Shown one piece after another: positions 28,692 to 40,412 of a stretch of DNA of 64,000 bases. Position 1 is the first letter of the stretch. Each line of letters opens with the position of its first letter. The notes under the pieces were generated by a model. It did not search any database and was not told the origin of the DNA. It saw only the letters and a list, made by a program, of their open reading frames with translations. Position numbers and translations under genes: made by a program. The DNA is from Triatoma infestans (Eukaryota > Arthropoda > Insecta > Hemiptera > Reduviidae): NCBI GenBank assembly GCA_011037195.1, contig JAAEAF010001124.1, positions 62,001-126,000 of the forward strand, written 5' to 3'.

Positions 28692-29032
28692 CAACACTCT
28701 CACTCGCCAAGCAGTGTTCGCCTACCACCACAACAACGCTCACCCACTCAAGTAGCGTTAGCTCGAGAAGAAGACGTTCCATCACCAGGGCAACGCTCAA
28801 TCACTCACGCAGCGTTCGCTCGAGAAGAAGACGTTCAAACCCCAGAGCAACGCTCACACATTCAAGCAGCGTTTGCTCCAGAACAAGATGACTTTAGTCA
28901 ACTACACACGACTACCTTGCAGAGGTTACACACACGCCTCTCGCCTTACCAGAGGATAACTTTCAAGCCTCTACAACTGCAGATTACCTCCCAAATTTTT
29001 CGTGCCGAAAAATTTCTCAGAAGGGGGGATAA
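28692..29032 (+). CDS. C-terminal frame of Gypsy A pol or accessory gene, with 57-base repeats
   Basis: An open frame of about 110 codons runs to a TAA that abuts the 3' LTR (GGGGGATAATG). It contains three copies of a 19-residue unit (57 bases), with blocks such as ALAREEDV and AAFAREEDVQTPEQRS followed by AAFAPEQDD, then a Q/T/L-rich tail. The end of the frame coincides with the polypurine tract AAGGGGGGATAA at 29021-29032. It is 5'-incomplete, and I cannot name the domain. Confidence 0.5.
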
Positions 29033-29535
29033 TGTAGTGGAAGAAAGAAATGAAAGAAAATAATAGTTTTGAAAAATAGTTTAGAATATTTTATAATTTG
29101 AAAAATAGAATTTTTTTAATATTTTAAATGTATCTTAATGCAGTGAAAAGAGCCAGGTACTATAATTTAGGTCAAGAAACAAAGGCAAGAAGCAGTTAGG
29201 GTAACTCCCTCCAGACATACCAGCATTATTGAAAAGATTTGAACAATGAAGAGAAGACATTCCTTCAAGATAGTCTAAAACAGACATTCAAGCAGTACAC
29301 TTGTTTATCGCTCTCTTAGAATCAGTGGCAGTTTCACAATATACATTCTTTGCAAATAACTTGTAGTTATTATTTGAATAGAATATATTTAATGTTAGCA
29401 GTGGTGACTACCTTCTTATTACTAATACTTCACTCTCTTAAATATATATACTCACAAGCCCTTTTACAAAACCGCTCACGCCACAAGCCTGCCACTACAA
29501 ACACACAACAACATCTCATCATCAATAACATTTCA
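29033..29535 (+). repeat. 3' LTR of Gypsy A
   Basis: 503 bases, TGTAGTGG to CATTTCA, followed by the target copy AAGG at 29536-29539. It preserves the empty Polinton target: GAAAATAATAG runs straight into TTTTGAAAAATAG near 29060. Confidence 0.9.
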
Positions 29536-29548
29536 AAGGAATTGATTT

Positions 29549-30013
29549 TTTTTTTTTAATTGATTTATTGAATATTTACAACTGCATTAATGAATATGTA
29601 ACAAGTAAATAAGCTAGGTGATATAAACAATGTAGTAATGGTCATGGAATGATAGCGACAATTACCATTAATTACCTAGAATGTCGCGGGGCCAACGACT
29701 TTTCAATCGCCTTGCAGGATTGCCTAGAAGTGTGGTGGAGGATAGGGTTTGGGCGACAGGATTGGGATGAAGGGGGACTTGGCTGTGGAATTTCTTGTAT
29801 CGGTGCTTTGCTATATCGTGGACAAAAGGAATCTTCAGATCTGTGTGGATTGTATGGTTGGAAACCTAATAAGAAGCATTGATTACGAGTCGGAATATTT
29901 TGGACTGCAGGGTCTGTATTCTGTGGAGGTTGGTTGGTACGTTTTGTGGTTCCGTAGAGTTCTAGTCCGTGCGAGTAGTACAGTAGACTAGTATAGTAGT
30001 AGTATAGAGTCAT
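29549..30013 (-). other. Possible 3' end of a minus-strand transcript
   Basis: On the minus strand an open frame of 113 codons (30013-29672) is rich in P, Q, S and N (for example NQPPQNTDPAVQNIP). It is followed by an AATAAA signal (plus-strand TTTATT near 29564) and an A run at 29549-29560, directly beside the right edge of Gypsy A. This could be a terminal host exon, a retroposed cDNA or a tail of another retroelement. No domain is recognised and no upstream exon is seen. Confidence 0.3.
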
Positions 30014-30640
30014 TAGGTTATTTAAAATTGAAATCTCATCACTATTTTATGAATAGTGGTTGAGAAAGTTAGGAACGGAAGTGATTAAAAAATAATAAGT
30101 ACAAAAGTTATATTAACAATATGTTGTAGATAAGGTTACTGACAGCGGTTGCAGAGTGGTTACACACGAAGAACAGGTGTCCTATGGACCGCCGGCTGCC
30201 ATCTCCTTTCTATATCAACTATTAGTACCATATCTCTCTCAGTTACCGAGGCAACAAGACTTCCTTGTCTATACGTCATGTGTATAGGAAACATACAATA
30301 AGCATAAAACTATAATCAACTATTTGGAGAACATACTCTATTTGGTAAGAACGAAACAGACCGAGTAAATGATAATGGAAAGAAAGTGAGTTAGTGATAG
30401 TGACCATTTACTCAACGGTCTAATCTAGATGGAGTTTCCACTCCTATTTTATAAGAATAAAAATCTGGTATGAAACACTGACACCAGTTTCTCTTAGTCC
30501 TCTTAATCCAGTTATATACAAAATGACGAATTTTCGTGAAATTTCAAATTTCACTCATTTCTCCTAATATAAATATACAGATGGGGGGGGGGGGTCAAGT
30601 GCCTCCTACTGACCGAGGCAGGGTCAGTGACTGCAATGTC
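30014..30640. other. Intergenic sequence, no gene recognised
   Basis: AT-rich, mixed sequence with a G run at 30583-30592. I see no coding signal or terminal repeat. Confidence 0.4.
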
Positions 30641-31220
30641 GAGAGCCAATAATCTTCAACAATCATTTGAATTTTAACGTCTCAGATCCTCCGCAACCCG
30701 CTAAATACATTTTTCCGTGAAAATGTTTCTAATAAAAGTGATTGGTATTTATGTGTGTAGATAGTGTGCGAACTTTAAAGAACATCTTTGGAGCCGTTTT
30801 CAAATAGATCGCGAAAAACTAAAAAAAAAAATATCAATAAATTCGCATTATGGTTGTTGGATTTTGCCGAAATCTTCGTATCAGATGCGGTGAAAATTGA
30901 CTTTTGTGGGTTCTGTGGAACATTAGCTTATGCTTGCCTCTACAATACTATTTCATTACAATGTATGGTTGTACTACCTACATAATATTAATATAAATTA
31001 GAAGCATTGATAGAATACGAAATTTGAAGAAATTTCGTTAAACGGAAGTGCGACTTTATGGAATAGGTTTTTCGGTTTTTTGGGAATTTCCTCCAAACCG
31101 GCTACAGCGATTTTCCTTCAGCTTGGAATGCTCGCAGCACAGATATAAACCTCACTTTTATTTATAACTTTTCCAAAAATAAGTTGATTTTAGAAAGTTT
31201 TGTGGCATTTCGTGTTTTTT
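30640..31220. repeat. Dispersed repeat copy in head-to-head arrangement
   Basis: 30660-30890 is in reverse orientation (GGAGCCGTTTTC, TGCCGAAATCTTCGTATCAGATGCGG). From about 30897 it continues in forward orientation (TACTACCTACATAATATTAAT, AACGGAAGTGCGACTTTAT at 31041). Non-coding. It belongs to the same family as 32540-35410 and many segments further right. Confidence 0.6.
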
Positions 31221-31224
31221 ATTT

Positions 31225-31433
31225 AAGGCGCGTCAACATCTATGGTCATTGGCGCCCGGAGCCTTCTCAGTGCACTGCCGGCCTCCGGACAGTGTTCTCT
31301 CGTTACAGACAACACTGTCCATCACCGGACAGTGAGCTGTAGAGCTTCCTAGGAAGAAAAAATCTAAGGGCAGCACAGCTGGCTTCCGCGTGGGAGTCCA
31401 GTACACTAACCACTAAGCTATTCCCTTCCCTTC
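31225..31433 (-). repeat. tRNA-derived SINE, minus strand
   Basis: On the minus strand it begins near GAATAGCTTAGTGGTTAGTG (box A-like), continues through AGCTCTACAGCTCACTGTCC and GGAGGCCGGCAGTGCACTGA, and ends GTTGACGCGCCTTAAATAAA. It is the same family as 56176-56313 and, more distantly, 1701-1958. Confidence 0.7.
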
Positions 31434-31509
31434 CGTCGTGTTAAATTTCAATTACATGTGATGGGTGCTGTTATTGGCGCGCTCTTCACTTCCCTTGCCT
31501 ACTTGGGTT

Positions 31510-31673
31510 TGTAGCCCCACCACCTCTGTAGCCACACCACCTCTGTAGCCCCACCACCTCTGTAGCCCCAGCACCTCTGTAGCCACACCACCTCTGTAGC
31601 CACACCACCTCTGTAGCCCCACCACCTCTGTAGCCACACCACCTCTGTAGCCCCACCACCTCTGTAGCCACAC
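31510..31673 (+). repeat. 17-base minisatellite
   Basis: Nine and a half copies of TGTAGCCCCACCACCTC, alternating with TGTAGCCACACCACCTC. Because 17 is not a multiple of three, frames on both strands repeat every 51 bases, which explains the glycine/tryptophan-rich open frames seen there. Not coding. Confidence 0.95.
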
Positions 31674-32540
31674 AAAGAGGAAAATTTGAATTTTAAAGAA
31701 AATTCATCAATTGATATATAATTTTATTAAAAGGAGTAAGAGGGAGGCTGTGAGTGTCCCTAACCAGATAGTTGGTTATCAGATTGTTGGTGAACAATCG
31801 ATAGTTGTGTAAATTTATAAATAATAATCAAAACGAATCAAATAAATAAAATCTCTTATCATTATCATATTTCCTGGTAATTTCCCACCACAAACCGGAA
31901 GAGTGATTAACAAATTCTGATTACCAAAGCCACTAGATGTAATTAATATAAGAGTGCCATACATCCAGTAAAAAGGACAAATAAACTGGTATATTAAATA
32001 AATCTCACAATGTACTATTTTATGCCTTAATCCCTTAATAAAAGCTCACTATTATCCTACCTCACACTACGTCTTTTTTTTTTATTAATGCCGCCAATAA
32101 TAAGTTCTTTGTAGTAATAGTGGCAGAACACCAGCTTTATTTCCAACGATCACAACGAAGTGTCCTGAAATAAAAGCACTCCTTCCTGTTGTAAACCACA
32201 GGCGTCTTTCTTTAATCGTAACTCATTTGGTCTTCTTGAAAACGGAGCATCAGTTCAAGATACAAGTGACTGAGTTAAAACTGACTATCCTAGATAGATG
32301 ACTGTTCCAGCAAGCTACAAATCAAACACATTTGTTCGGCTATTTTGAATTGATTAAACCATCTATAGAAGTTTGCACGATATAAAATGACAAATTTTCT
32401 TTAAACTCAGATTTCACGCAGAGGTGGAGGGGGATAACTACCAGCCTACTAACTACTAAAGCACAGATGTGCACAATAATTTTATTTAGAAAATGTTCAA
32501 ACGAAAGTAATAGTTTTTTATGTGAAGTTAGCATATCAAG
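31674..32540. other. Intergenic sequence, no gene recognised
   Basis: AT-rich. It begins with GAGTAAGAGGGAGGC, recalling the terminal motif of the dispersed repeat family. No frame or terminal repeat could be supported. Confidence 0.35.
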
Positions 32541-33110
32541 TTTAAAGGAAATCGTTATAGTCATTTTCGAGAAAATTCCAAACAACTCGAAAACTTGTTC
32601 TATATATAAAGTCGCACTTCCGGTTAATCTGTTTTATTCAATTTGGATTATATTAATGCTTCTAATTTACTTATATTAATATTATGTAGTGGTCATACAT
32701 TTTACTGAAGTGGTATTTCAGAGGAAAGCGTCTTCAGCCCCCCCAAATCAATTTTGCTGGGAAAATGTTCAAATGAAAGTGACAGGGTGTTTGTGTCTGT
32801 AGATAACAAAAGGAAGTTTCAAGAAAATCGTTGGAGCCATTTTCGAGAAAATTACGAAAAACTGAAAAAAAATCAATAAAGCCGCACTTCTGATGGATTT
32901 GGCCGAAATCTTCCTGGCTGATGTGGTGATAGTGCCTAAACGGAATACCAAGTTTGGAGCTTCCTGCGCCTTTTCATTTTTAAGATGTTTCCCTACATTC
33001 CATTCGCTACAAACATTTTTTCTAATTTAGGGAATCCCAAAACATGTATTTCCGGTGAAACTTAATTTCAAATGTGGCATGATCGCGAACTTCCGCTTCT
33101 TAATAAGAAA
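32540..33110 (-). repeat. Dispersed repeat copy, minus orientation
   Basis: It holds GTCGCACTTCCGGTTAAT at about 32610 and GCCGCACTTCTGATGG near 32880, with AAAATCGTTGGAGCCATTTTCGAG. It ends AACATGTATTTCCGGTGAAA then TTCTTAATAAGAAAGAG, which is the family terminus in reverse. Confidence 0.65.
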
Positions 33111-33839
33111 GAGAAAGTAACAAGCTGGCACACGAGCGCTGTTTGTGACAGCCTCGGATATTAATATAGAGAAGAGGTTAGGTCTTAAAAGTTGACTATT
33201 TAAGATGAACTGTTGGATTAGAAATGGTGAGGTTGTTGAGCGAAGGGGCGTTTGGGGAAATGTACGCGTGCAAGTTACATATGTGTGTGTAAAGAGCATA
33301 TTATACAGTTGCGCCGCCAAGTTGGCCGGTCACATTCACACGAGCCAAGGTTGCACTGAATATAGTCAATCTCACTACGACATCGCTTTCATTTAATGTA
33401 TCACCACTACTGGCTACTTTGACAGCGATCTGTGTTAGGTATGTGTTTGTGTGACACGTGTGCAACTATTAACCTTGTTATTAGTATAATTCACACACAC
33501 ACCCACATACACCAATTAGTACATCAGTGTGTCGCCTGAATCGCTAGTTACTTCTTCATATTCCATATTCCCACAAATACACACACACAGACGATAGATA
33601 AAAATATTGCTCCCATAAATAAGAAAAGAGTACACATCAGCAATTTACCTTACTATTGTGAAACCCAATTATTACAATTATACGTTTATTTATTTTTTAA
33701 TAAGTGGCTAAATTATCAATGTTTTTTACAATAAAACACGTGTCGTACTCTAATTTAAGTTCATTGCATTATATACACATATCTGTCTTTTTAATTCTAA
33801 TTTTCATCTAAAACAATCTTCACAGTTGGATTTCTTTTC
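33111..33839. other. Intergenic sequence, no gene recognised
   Basis: Contains CA/TG-rich short stretches (33490-33590) and no supported coding frame. Confidence 0.35.
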
Positions 33840-35410
33840 ATTTTCAATTTCTCTTACTCGTTAAGAGGAAGTACTGCGATCGTGTCAGATTTTTGAAATT
33901 GTGTTTTCCCTCGGAAATACATGATTTCGGGTCTCCTGAATACGAAAAAAGTTTTTAGCGCATAGTTTGTCTGTGTGTGTGTTTTAACAGAATACCTCAA
34001 AAATGAAAAGTCGCTGGAAGTGGAATGTTGGTATTGCGCTGAGGTACCACCATCGCATGAGGCACCAACATTTCGGCCAAGATCGTGTTCCTGCAACTTT
34101 GCTGATTTTTTTCCAGTTTTTCGTGATTTTTCTCGAAAACAGCTCCAACATTTTCTTAAAACTTCGCATATTATAAACACATATCTACAACTACAAGGGG
34201 TCTGCCATTGTTTACCTGGCAGGTATCCCTTCTAATACTCTACAAGAGATCCAATTACGTTTTATCTCTATTGTTGCAGCTTACTACCTGTTTTGTCCCC
34301 TCATATGTGGCACAACCAAAACATTGATAGATCCCAAATTTGTAGAAAACCGGAAGTGCTATTTTACAAGTTTTTGAGTTTTTTCTCGTAACGATTACAG
34401 CGAATTTCTTTAAACTTCAAGAACCCTAACTTCACAAATATAAATCTATCAATCTTTTATTTCAAACGTTAAAATAAAAAAATAAAAAATTGATTTTAGA
34501 TAGTTCGGCGGAACTTGTAGGCGAAAATTTTAAATAAATATAGAGGGATGGTCCTGTTTGGGCGCGCTCTTCACTTTCCTACCTGCCTGGATTGGTATGT
34601 TGGCACATGTCCCCTCCCTCATACTTCTATATTTACGACAGGACTAACCAGTGAAATTACTTGTGTCAACAATTTTTAAATTGAATTTTCACTTCAATTT
34701 CGGTGTTTTGGGGACACCTAAGCATGATAAAGGTGCTCCGTATGTGTATGTGTGTGTGTGTGTGTGCGTGTGTGTGTGAACAAAATATTTCAAAAAATTC
34801 CAGGGAATTCCACAACCACCGCATCCGGCAAAATCCATCAACCGGAAGTGCGACTTTACTAAATGTTTTTTTCTCATTATTCGGAGATTTTCTGGAAATC
34901 GGCGCCAACGAGTTTCTTTAAACTTCCTATACTATCTATAAATAAATATCCATCACTTTTATTTGAAACTTTTACTGGAAAAAATTATTTTTCTAGAAAA
35001 GGTTTCCGGGAGAACAGTAACGCTAACCGGAAGTGAGTCTTCAAAGGATAAGCTAAGGGTTTTCTTTTTGCAATTTTTCCGAATATGAGTACAATGATTT
35101 TGTTTAAACTTGGAACGCTCAGCGCACAGAAATGAACCAATCAATTTTATTTCAAACATTTTTCAGGGAAAGGTTCATCTTAGGGTATCCTGGGGAACCT
35201 CATGTCAGTTATGTTTAAATTTGAACTGCCACCACAAGCTTTGTTATTGTGTGAGAGTTGGTGCCACACAGGCCAGGTATATATCTGACCAGCCCAGATA
35301 AACCTTTTTTAACGTTGCAATTTTAGAAAGTTTAATTGTAATTTAAATTTAATAGTTCATTAAATCGTAGGTACTGGTTGCAGTAAGGGAAAGTCGTCTG
35401 GAGTGTTCAC
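33840..35410 (+). repeat. Dispersed repeat family, long forward stretch
   Basis: Begins TCTTACTCGTTAAGAGGAAG and TGCGATCGTGTCAGATTTT, the family's 5' terminus, then shows the ordered blocks CCTCAAAAATGAAAAGTCGC, GTACCACCATCGCATGAGGC, ACCGGAAGTG (34348, 34841, 35021) and TTTATTTGAAACTTTTACTGG. It ends near GCAGTAAGGGAAAGTCGTC and TTCACACCACA (35380-35417), the 3' terminus. Several internal segments are repeated, so it may be two or three partial copies. No protein is encoded. Confidence 0.6.
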
Positions 35411-35912
35411 ACCACATTTTTCTTCTTTTTTCTCTGAAGTTTGTTGAACAGCTCCAAAGGTTTTCTCTACACTTGGAACGCTAACTGCACATCTCTAATA
35501 ATAATAATAAATTGTCTTTATTTAAATAAATTTACAATATCTACTCTATTTCAATACAAAAAAAAAGACAATATACTACATGGTCAAATGACCGTCCGAG
35601 GGGTTCAAGGGAGCTCTGGGGTACAAGAAAACGCAACAATAAATAAATTACAAAAAAACAAAAAAGTAAATAAATAAAATAAAATAAAATTAATATAATA
35701 AACAATAGAATTAAAATAAATAAATAAGGCAATCTTCTAAACCATATAAAATTGTTTCTTTTTTTTTTTTTTACAACAAATAATTATAATTTTTTAAATA
35801 ATTTACAATTGTTTGTTTTTGTAGTTAATGCTTTTTAATTTTTATAATTTATAGGAAAATTTTTATAGAAAGTATCAAACAAAATAGTCAATCTTTAATA
35901 TCATGAAAACTA

Positions 35913-38900
35913 CTATAAACTTTGCCTTAACATCCATGCCTCTTTACAATAGCCAATAAGCTTATACCAGTCATCTCCGTTAACATAATTTATAAACTGT
36001 AGCCCTTCTAAATACTGCTGATTAAACCACTTACATCTAATATCGGCTAGCTTTGGACAGATTGCTATGAAATGATAGACATCTTCTATATCACCTACAT
36101 AGCACAGAGGACATGAAGTGTCCAACTGGCAACTGATTGGTTTAGCATTTACTTTCAGACTCTCTCCTCTTATTTTTGCTACCCATATGGCATCATTTAA
36201 TGGTAGATCATACACATAGGTTTTATTGTATTCTAAATCTTTATACAGTAAAAATCTATTTGAGTTCCTAGCTGCCGTTAAATATTCATTATTTAATTGA
36301 ATTAAAATTTCATCCCTTAATTGTTTAAACTGTTTTTTCAAAGAAATAGTATCACTAAAGTCTATATGAACATTTATGTTATATTTGACTAAAGTTTCTT
36401 GAATATTTTTAAACAATATGTATTACTTTCAATAGTTTTTGTGCCAATAACCGAGGTAATCTATCTGTGGGAAGATTTAAAGATTTGATTATGTAGTTGT
36501 GGTGTAATTTAAGAGTATGTATATAGAGCGGCCATATTTTTGTTTCGAGGTGTATGAAATATGTTGGCGTTTGCTGAGGCAACTGTAATATTTTCTTAAT
36601 AAGAAATCTCAGCAATTTCTCCACTTCAACATATAAGTTACCACCCCACACCTGAGCTCCATAACATAGGACAGCCCGGGACACCGAGTTAAACACCTTA
36701 TGTTTTGCAGGAAAATTTACGTTTGCATCCAACATTACCTTCTTCCAAATAGAATTAAGCCCAGTTTTCGCCTTAGAAAGCCTCGCAAATAAATGCTTTT
36801 TAAAGTTCAAAGTAGGAGTTAGTAATACACCCAAATATTTATAGCAATTCACGACTTGGATTTTCTCTTTTCCGTACCACCATTTTTCGAATTTTGCTGG
36901 TTTACCCCCTTGTATAAAAAACATGATTTGAGATTTTTCAAGGTTAAGTTTTAAATTCCATTTTTGACAGTAACTTTCAAATGCGGTGATAGACTTTTGT
37001 AAAGATTTTACATCTGAGGAGATCAAAACAATATCGTCAGCATACGCCAACAACTTTATATGAATATTGCCTAAGTATAAACCATCCGGGAGATGCCTCG
37101 AGGTCATTAATGAATAAAGCGAATAGCAAAGGACTCAGCAGGCAGCCCTGCCTTACCCCCATCTTAGTTTCAAACAATTCCGAAATCCCTTCTTTACACC
37201 ATACGCCACTGGCCGACCCCTGATACAACTGTTCAATCACACGCACCATCTTTGTGGAAAGCCCTAACACACATAACTTATATATCAAAGCGTGACGGTC
37301 AATAGAGTCAAAAGCCGCGGACAGATCTATAAAAAACGCAAACACTTTACTTTTCTTTTGTTTTAGTTTTATTTTGATTAAACTAACCAAATTAAACACA
37401 TTATCGACTGCAGAATAATTTGGACGAAAACCAGCCTGTGACTCCTTTAATATATTATTCTCAACAACCCATTTTTGTAATTTGTTTAAGAGCAGACCAG
37501 TAATTATCTTTCCTACAGCATTTCCAAAGGAAATGCCTCTGTAGTTTTCCACCAAATTTAAGTTTCCTTTTTTATGAAGAGGAAAGATAATTCCCTGTTT
37601 AAAGTCTGTAGGGATTTCACCTGTTTCAAAAATAGTATTATATATACTTAGTAAATTTCTTTGGAAAAGTTCCGAACTGTTTTTGAAAAATTCATAGGAC
37701 ACTCGGTCAATACCCGGGGCCTTATTATTTTTAACAGTGGTTAAAATATTTTTCAGATCTTCAATAATGAACGGTTTATCTAATTCATCACTTAAGATGA
37801 GTGGTTGAGCATAACTTACACATTCAGAAAGTAATGGCGGATTATACAAATTACCAAAGTAGTCTACCCAATCCTGAACTGAAATATTACCAACAAATTT
37901 AACAGTACCTCCTCTAATGGTCCTAATAACCTCCCAAAAACTCTTAAGAGTCTTTAATACACTGCAATTTCTTTTTAGAATCATCATAAAACTCCTTCTT
38001 TTTAGTTTTACATATATTTTTATATTGTTTATTCAATTTTAAATAAAGAGTTTTATCTTCCTCCAATCCAGAAGCTCGGTATTTTTTCAACTGTCTAAAA
38101 ACCCCACGCCTAGCTCTCGAACATTGATTATCAAACCATCTGTTTTTTGGGAGATTACCAAAACCACCAACACTGTACAATCTGTTATTAGATGAGTCTT
38201 TAATTACTTGAATTACATAATTTAATTGTTCCTCCACAGTCAGGGACTCAAAATCACAATCTTGCAGCCTTTCGTCCAAATTTGCCATATATTTATCTCT
38301 ATATTGATCTATCCATTTTAGTTTTGGTAATAAAGGGAATACCTGCTGTTTTACATCCTCATCATTAAGCTTACAATACCTCTTAAGCAGTTCAATACCA
38401 GAGGTAAATGGTCAGAAAATATAACGGGTTCGACACTAAAACTCGAAATAAAAGGAAGCAAATTACATGAAACTGCGCATACATCTATTTTTACATCTAT
38501 TGCGCATATGTCTCGAGCTACCTGCTCCCCCCAATAAATGTAAATTGACCAGCGTAATCGCTTCTGACCCGCCCATTCAAAACAATCAAATTAAAATTAT
38601 CAAAAAATTCAATCAGTCTCTTATCATTACTATTAATTACTGTGTCCTTAGAAATTCTGTTATTTTTTATCAAAGGGTTCTGTGAAAATAATTTCTTTGA
38701 AACATTCTGAAGGTCACCAAATCTGCCATTAAAATCCCCACACAGGAGAAAATCTGCCCTTGGATTTTCTAAAATTAAGTTGTACAATCTCAAGAACTCG
38801 TTGTCCCGATTGTTGCAGTTGAGATAAACTGGCACTAAATAACAGTTATTATTTTTACCCAATTTCAATTGTATAACTTCTTCATTTGTTAATAGGATAA

Positions 38901-39195
38901 ATTTAGCCCGTGTATGCATTTGTTTACATTCTCTAATGCCATACAGACAACCTCCAGAAGCTCTACCAAAAGCAGACCTCCTCACAGCGGGGACCCACCT
39001 CAAAACATATTCCGGAAATAAGTTCTCAAAATTACAATAATCCCCAGCTTCAACAAATGTCTCGAAAAACAGGAAAATATCAAATTTCTTTACATAATTA
39101 TGAAAATCTAAATCATATTTTTTCTTATAAAGGCCGCTAATGTTATATGAAAGTATGCTAACAAATTTATTTTTACACTCACTTCCATTTAATTG
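35913..39195 (-). pseudogene. LINE ORF2: endonuclease and reverse transcriptase (frameshifted)
   Basis: The endonuclease begins directly after the ORF1 stop without an ATG (VSILSYNISGLYKKK), continues through LLCGDFNGRFGD near 38740 and SDHLPLVL near 38420. A frameshift lies near 38520. Reverse transcriptase is at about 37990-36900: GIIFPLHKKGN, QAGFRPNYS, FFIDLSAAFDSID, GVRQGCLLSPLLF and, in a shifted frame, LLAYADDIVLISSD near 37030. The C-terminal frame (36416-35913) has CPLCYVGDIEDVYHFIAIC, a CCHC-type knuckle. At least three frameshifts make this copy dead, but the ORF1-ORF2 junction is intact. Confidence 0.82.
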
Positions 39196-39198
39196 CTA
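39190..39198 (-). promoter_or_regulatory. TMV-type stop-codon readthrough context
   Basis: On the minus strand, ORF1 ends TAG CAA TTA and ORF2 continues in the same frame. This matches the UAG-CAR-YYA motif known from tobacco mosaic virus and relatives, where several percent of ribosomes read the stop as an amino acid. No ATG lies near the start of the endonuclease in frame. Confidence 0.65.
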
Positions 39199-40072
39199 AA
39201 TTCCACCTTTATCTTCCTTTTTCTGAAGTACCTGGCTCTGTAGATTTCCCGGTTTATTAGATGTACTCTTCTTGTTTCCAGCTAATTTTTCCAAATTCAG
39301 ACTTCCTAATGAGTCGCTTCTTCTTAAAAATGAAGTAATTTTACCCTGATCCATTTCTAAACTCGTTGAATGAAAAATAGTTTTATTTCGCTTGTGTATT
39401 TGTTGTGTTGATTCACCCAATTCTGTCTCCACCTCAGTTCCACTTTTATTTTCTTCTTTTTCTGAAGTTTCTGGCGAATTACTTAGTTGCCGCTTGTTGC
39501 GAGGAGCTCCATGTTTTGACGCATTTAACTCTTCCACAATTAACTTATCATATTTTATAACAGAAAACTTTCCATTCCTTCTTGCCTCTAACATTTGAGG
39601 GAAAAGTTCTCTACGTTTTTTTCACTACCTCTGGTGGAAAATCTTCCGATATAAACATTGAGGTTCCTTTCAAGTTCTTGCTATTCAATAGAACCATCCT
39701 CTTCATACGCCATGTAGTGAAACCAACAAGTACCGGGCGAGAAGTGTCGCTATTTTTTACTCATAATCTTTTTATAAAGTCTATACTCTCTAAAGTACAG
39801 TCGATTTTAATATACTCTTTGAAAAACTTCAAAATTCCTTTTTCTAGTTCGTCATAATTTTCATTACCAGTTTCTTTAAACCCATAAATAACAATATTTC
39901 TTTTTCTAAATTCTCTTTTAAAAAATTCTATTTTTCTATCATGTGCTTCCACTTTTAAATTAATTCCTTTAACTATTTCTTCGATGTTTTTGACAGCAAT
40001 TATTCCATTTTTCTCATTATCTTTTATAAGTTCTTCTTTTAAATTTAAAATCATTTGTTTTAACTCATCCAT
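39196..40072 (-). pseudogene. LINE ORF1 (RNA-binding, coiled coil), one frameshift
   Basis: Starts at the ATG at 40072 (MDELKQMILNLKEEL). A lysine/glutamate heptad region is followed by KRNIVIYGFKETGNE, a block typical of arthropod LINE ORF1 proteins. A frameshift between about 39760 and 39595 separates this from the C-terminal half (KRQLSNSPETSEKEENKSG to KKEDKGGI). It would coat element RNA. The stop is TAG at 39196-39198, followed in the same frame by CAA TTA and ORF2. Confidence 0.75.
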
Positions 40073-40109
40073 ATTTACAATAATCGTTATTACAAAAGAA
40101 AAGAATAAA

Positions 40110-40412
40110 TCAGAGACATTTTCCGTGGTAGCCTGCTTCATTTTGTGGTCATCGACCGGTTTCGGGCGTTCGCCCATCTTCAGGATGCGTTTTTTCAGAC
40201 AGTGTGACAACACAGACTTGCATAGAGCAACTTAGTTTCACACTAACTCAAGTTGCTCTATGCAAGTCTGTGTTGTCACACTGTCTGAAAAAACGCATCC
40301 TGAAGATGGGCGAACGCCCGAAACCGGTCGATGACCACAAAATGAAGCAGGCTACCACGGAAAATGTCTCTGATGCTTTCCAGCTCTGACCACCACAACC
40401 AACCACCACAAC
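40110..40412. mobile_element. Foldback insertion with perfect 123-bp inverted repeat
   Basis: Arms 40111-40233 and 40250-40372 are exact complements, with a 16-base loop. The unique flank 40373-40412 has CCAGCTCTGACCACCACAAC. The insertion is bounded by a 12-bp direct repeat GAAAAGAATAAA (40098-40109 and 40413-40424), best read as its target duplication. It lies in the 5' UTR of the LINE. Arm sequence includes GAAGATGGGCGAACGCCCGA. A collapsed relative lies at about 48985-49077. Confidence 0.85.

Larger units (their letters stand above)
2728..29535 (+). mobile_element. Gypsy (Ty3-type) LTR retrotransposon A, broken by three later insertions
   Basis: The element starts TGTAGTGG and ends CATTTCA, and is flanked by AAGG on both sides (2724-2727 and 29536-29539). 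Its 5' LTR is split by the Polinton, and its 3' LTR lies at 29033-29535 behind a purine tract. Internal remnants in order are an N-terminal SAP-like peptide, gag with CCHC knuckles, protease fragments (about 25920-26045), and a C-terminal frame that stops directly at the 3' LTR. Reverse transcriptase and integrase are not recognisable, so this copy appears internally deleted. Gypsy B and a hAT transposon interrupt the internal region. The two LTRs differ by many substitutions and by indels, so it is an old insertion. Confidence 0.85.

Noticed and set aside
25846..29032. Retroviral envelope gene in Gypsy A
   Set aside because: No signal peptide, transmembrane segment or cysteine pattern. The space is filled by a hAT insertion and unassigned sequence.
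31452..31673. Glycine/tryptophan-repeat protein on the minus strand
   Set aside because: Produced by the 17-base minisatellite. Two frames give similar peptides.
34689..34921. Frames rich in H/T or C/V
   Set aside because: They come from a GT/CA microsatellite within the dispersed repeat.
40111..40372. Rho-independent terminator or cruciform origin
   Set aside because: The context is a transposon insertion with target duplication in a LINE. No evidence for origin function.
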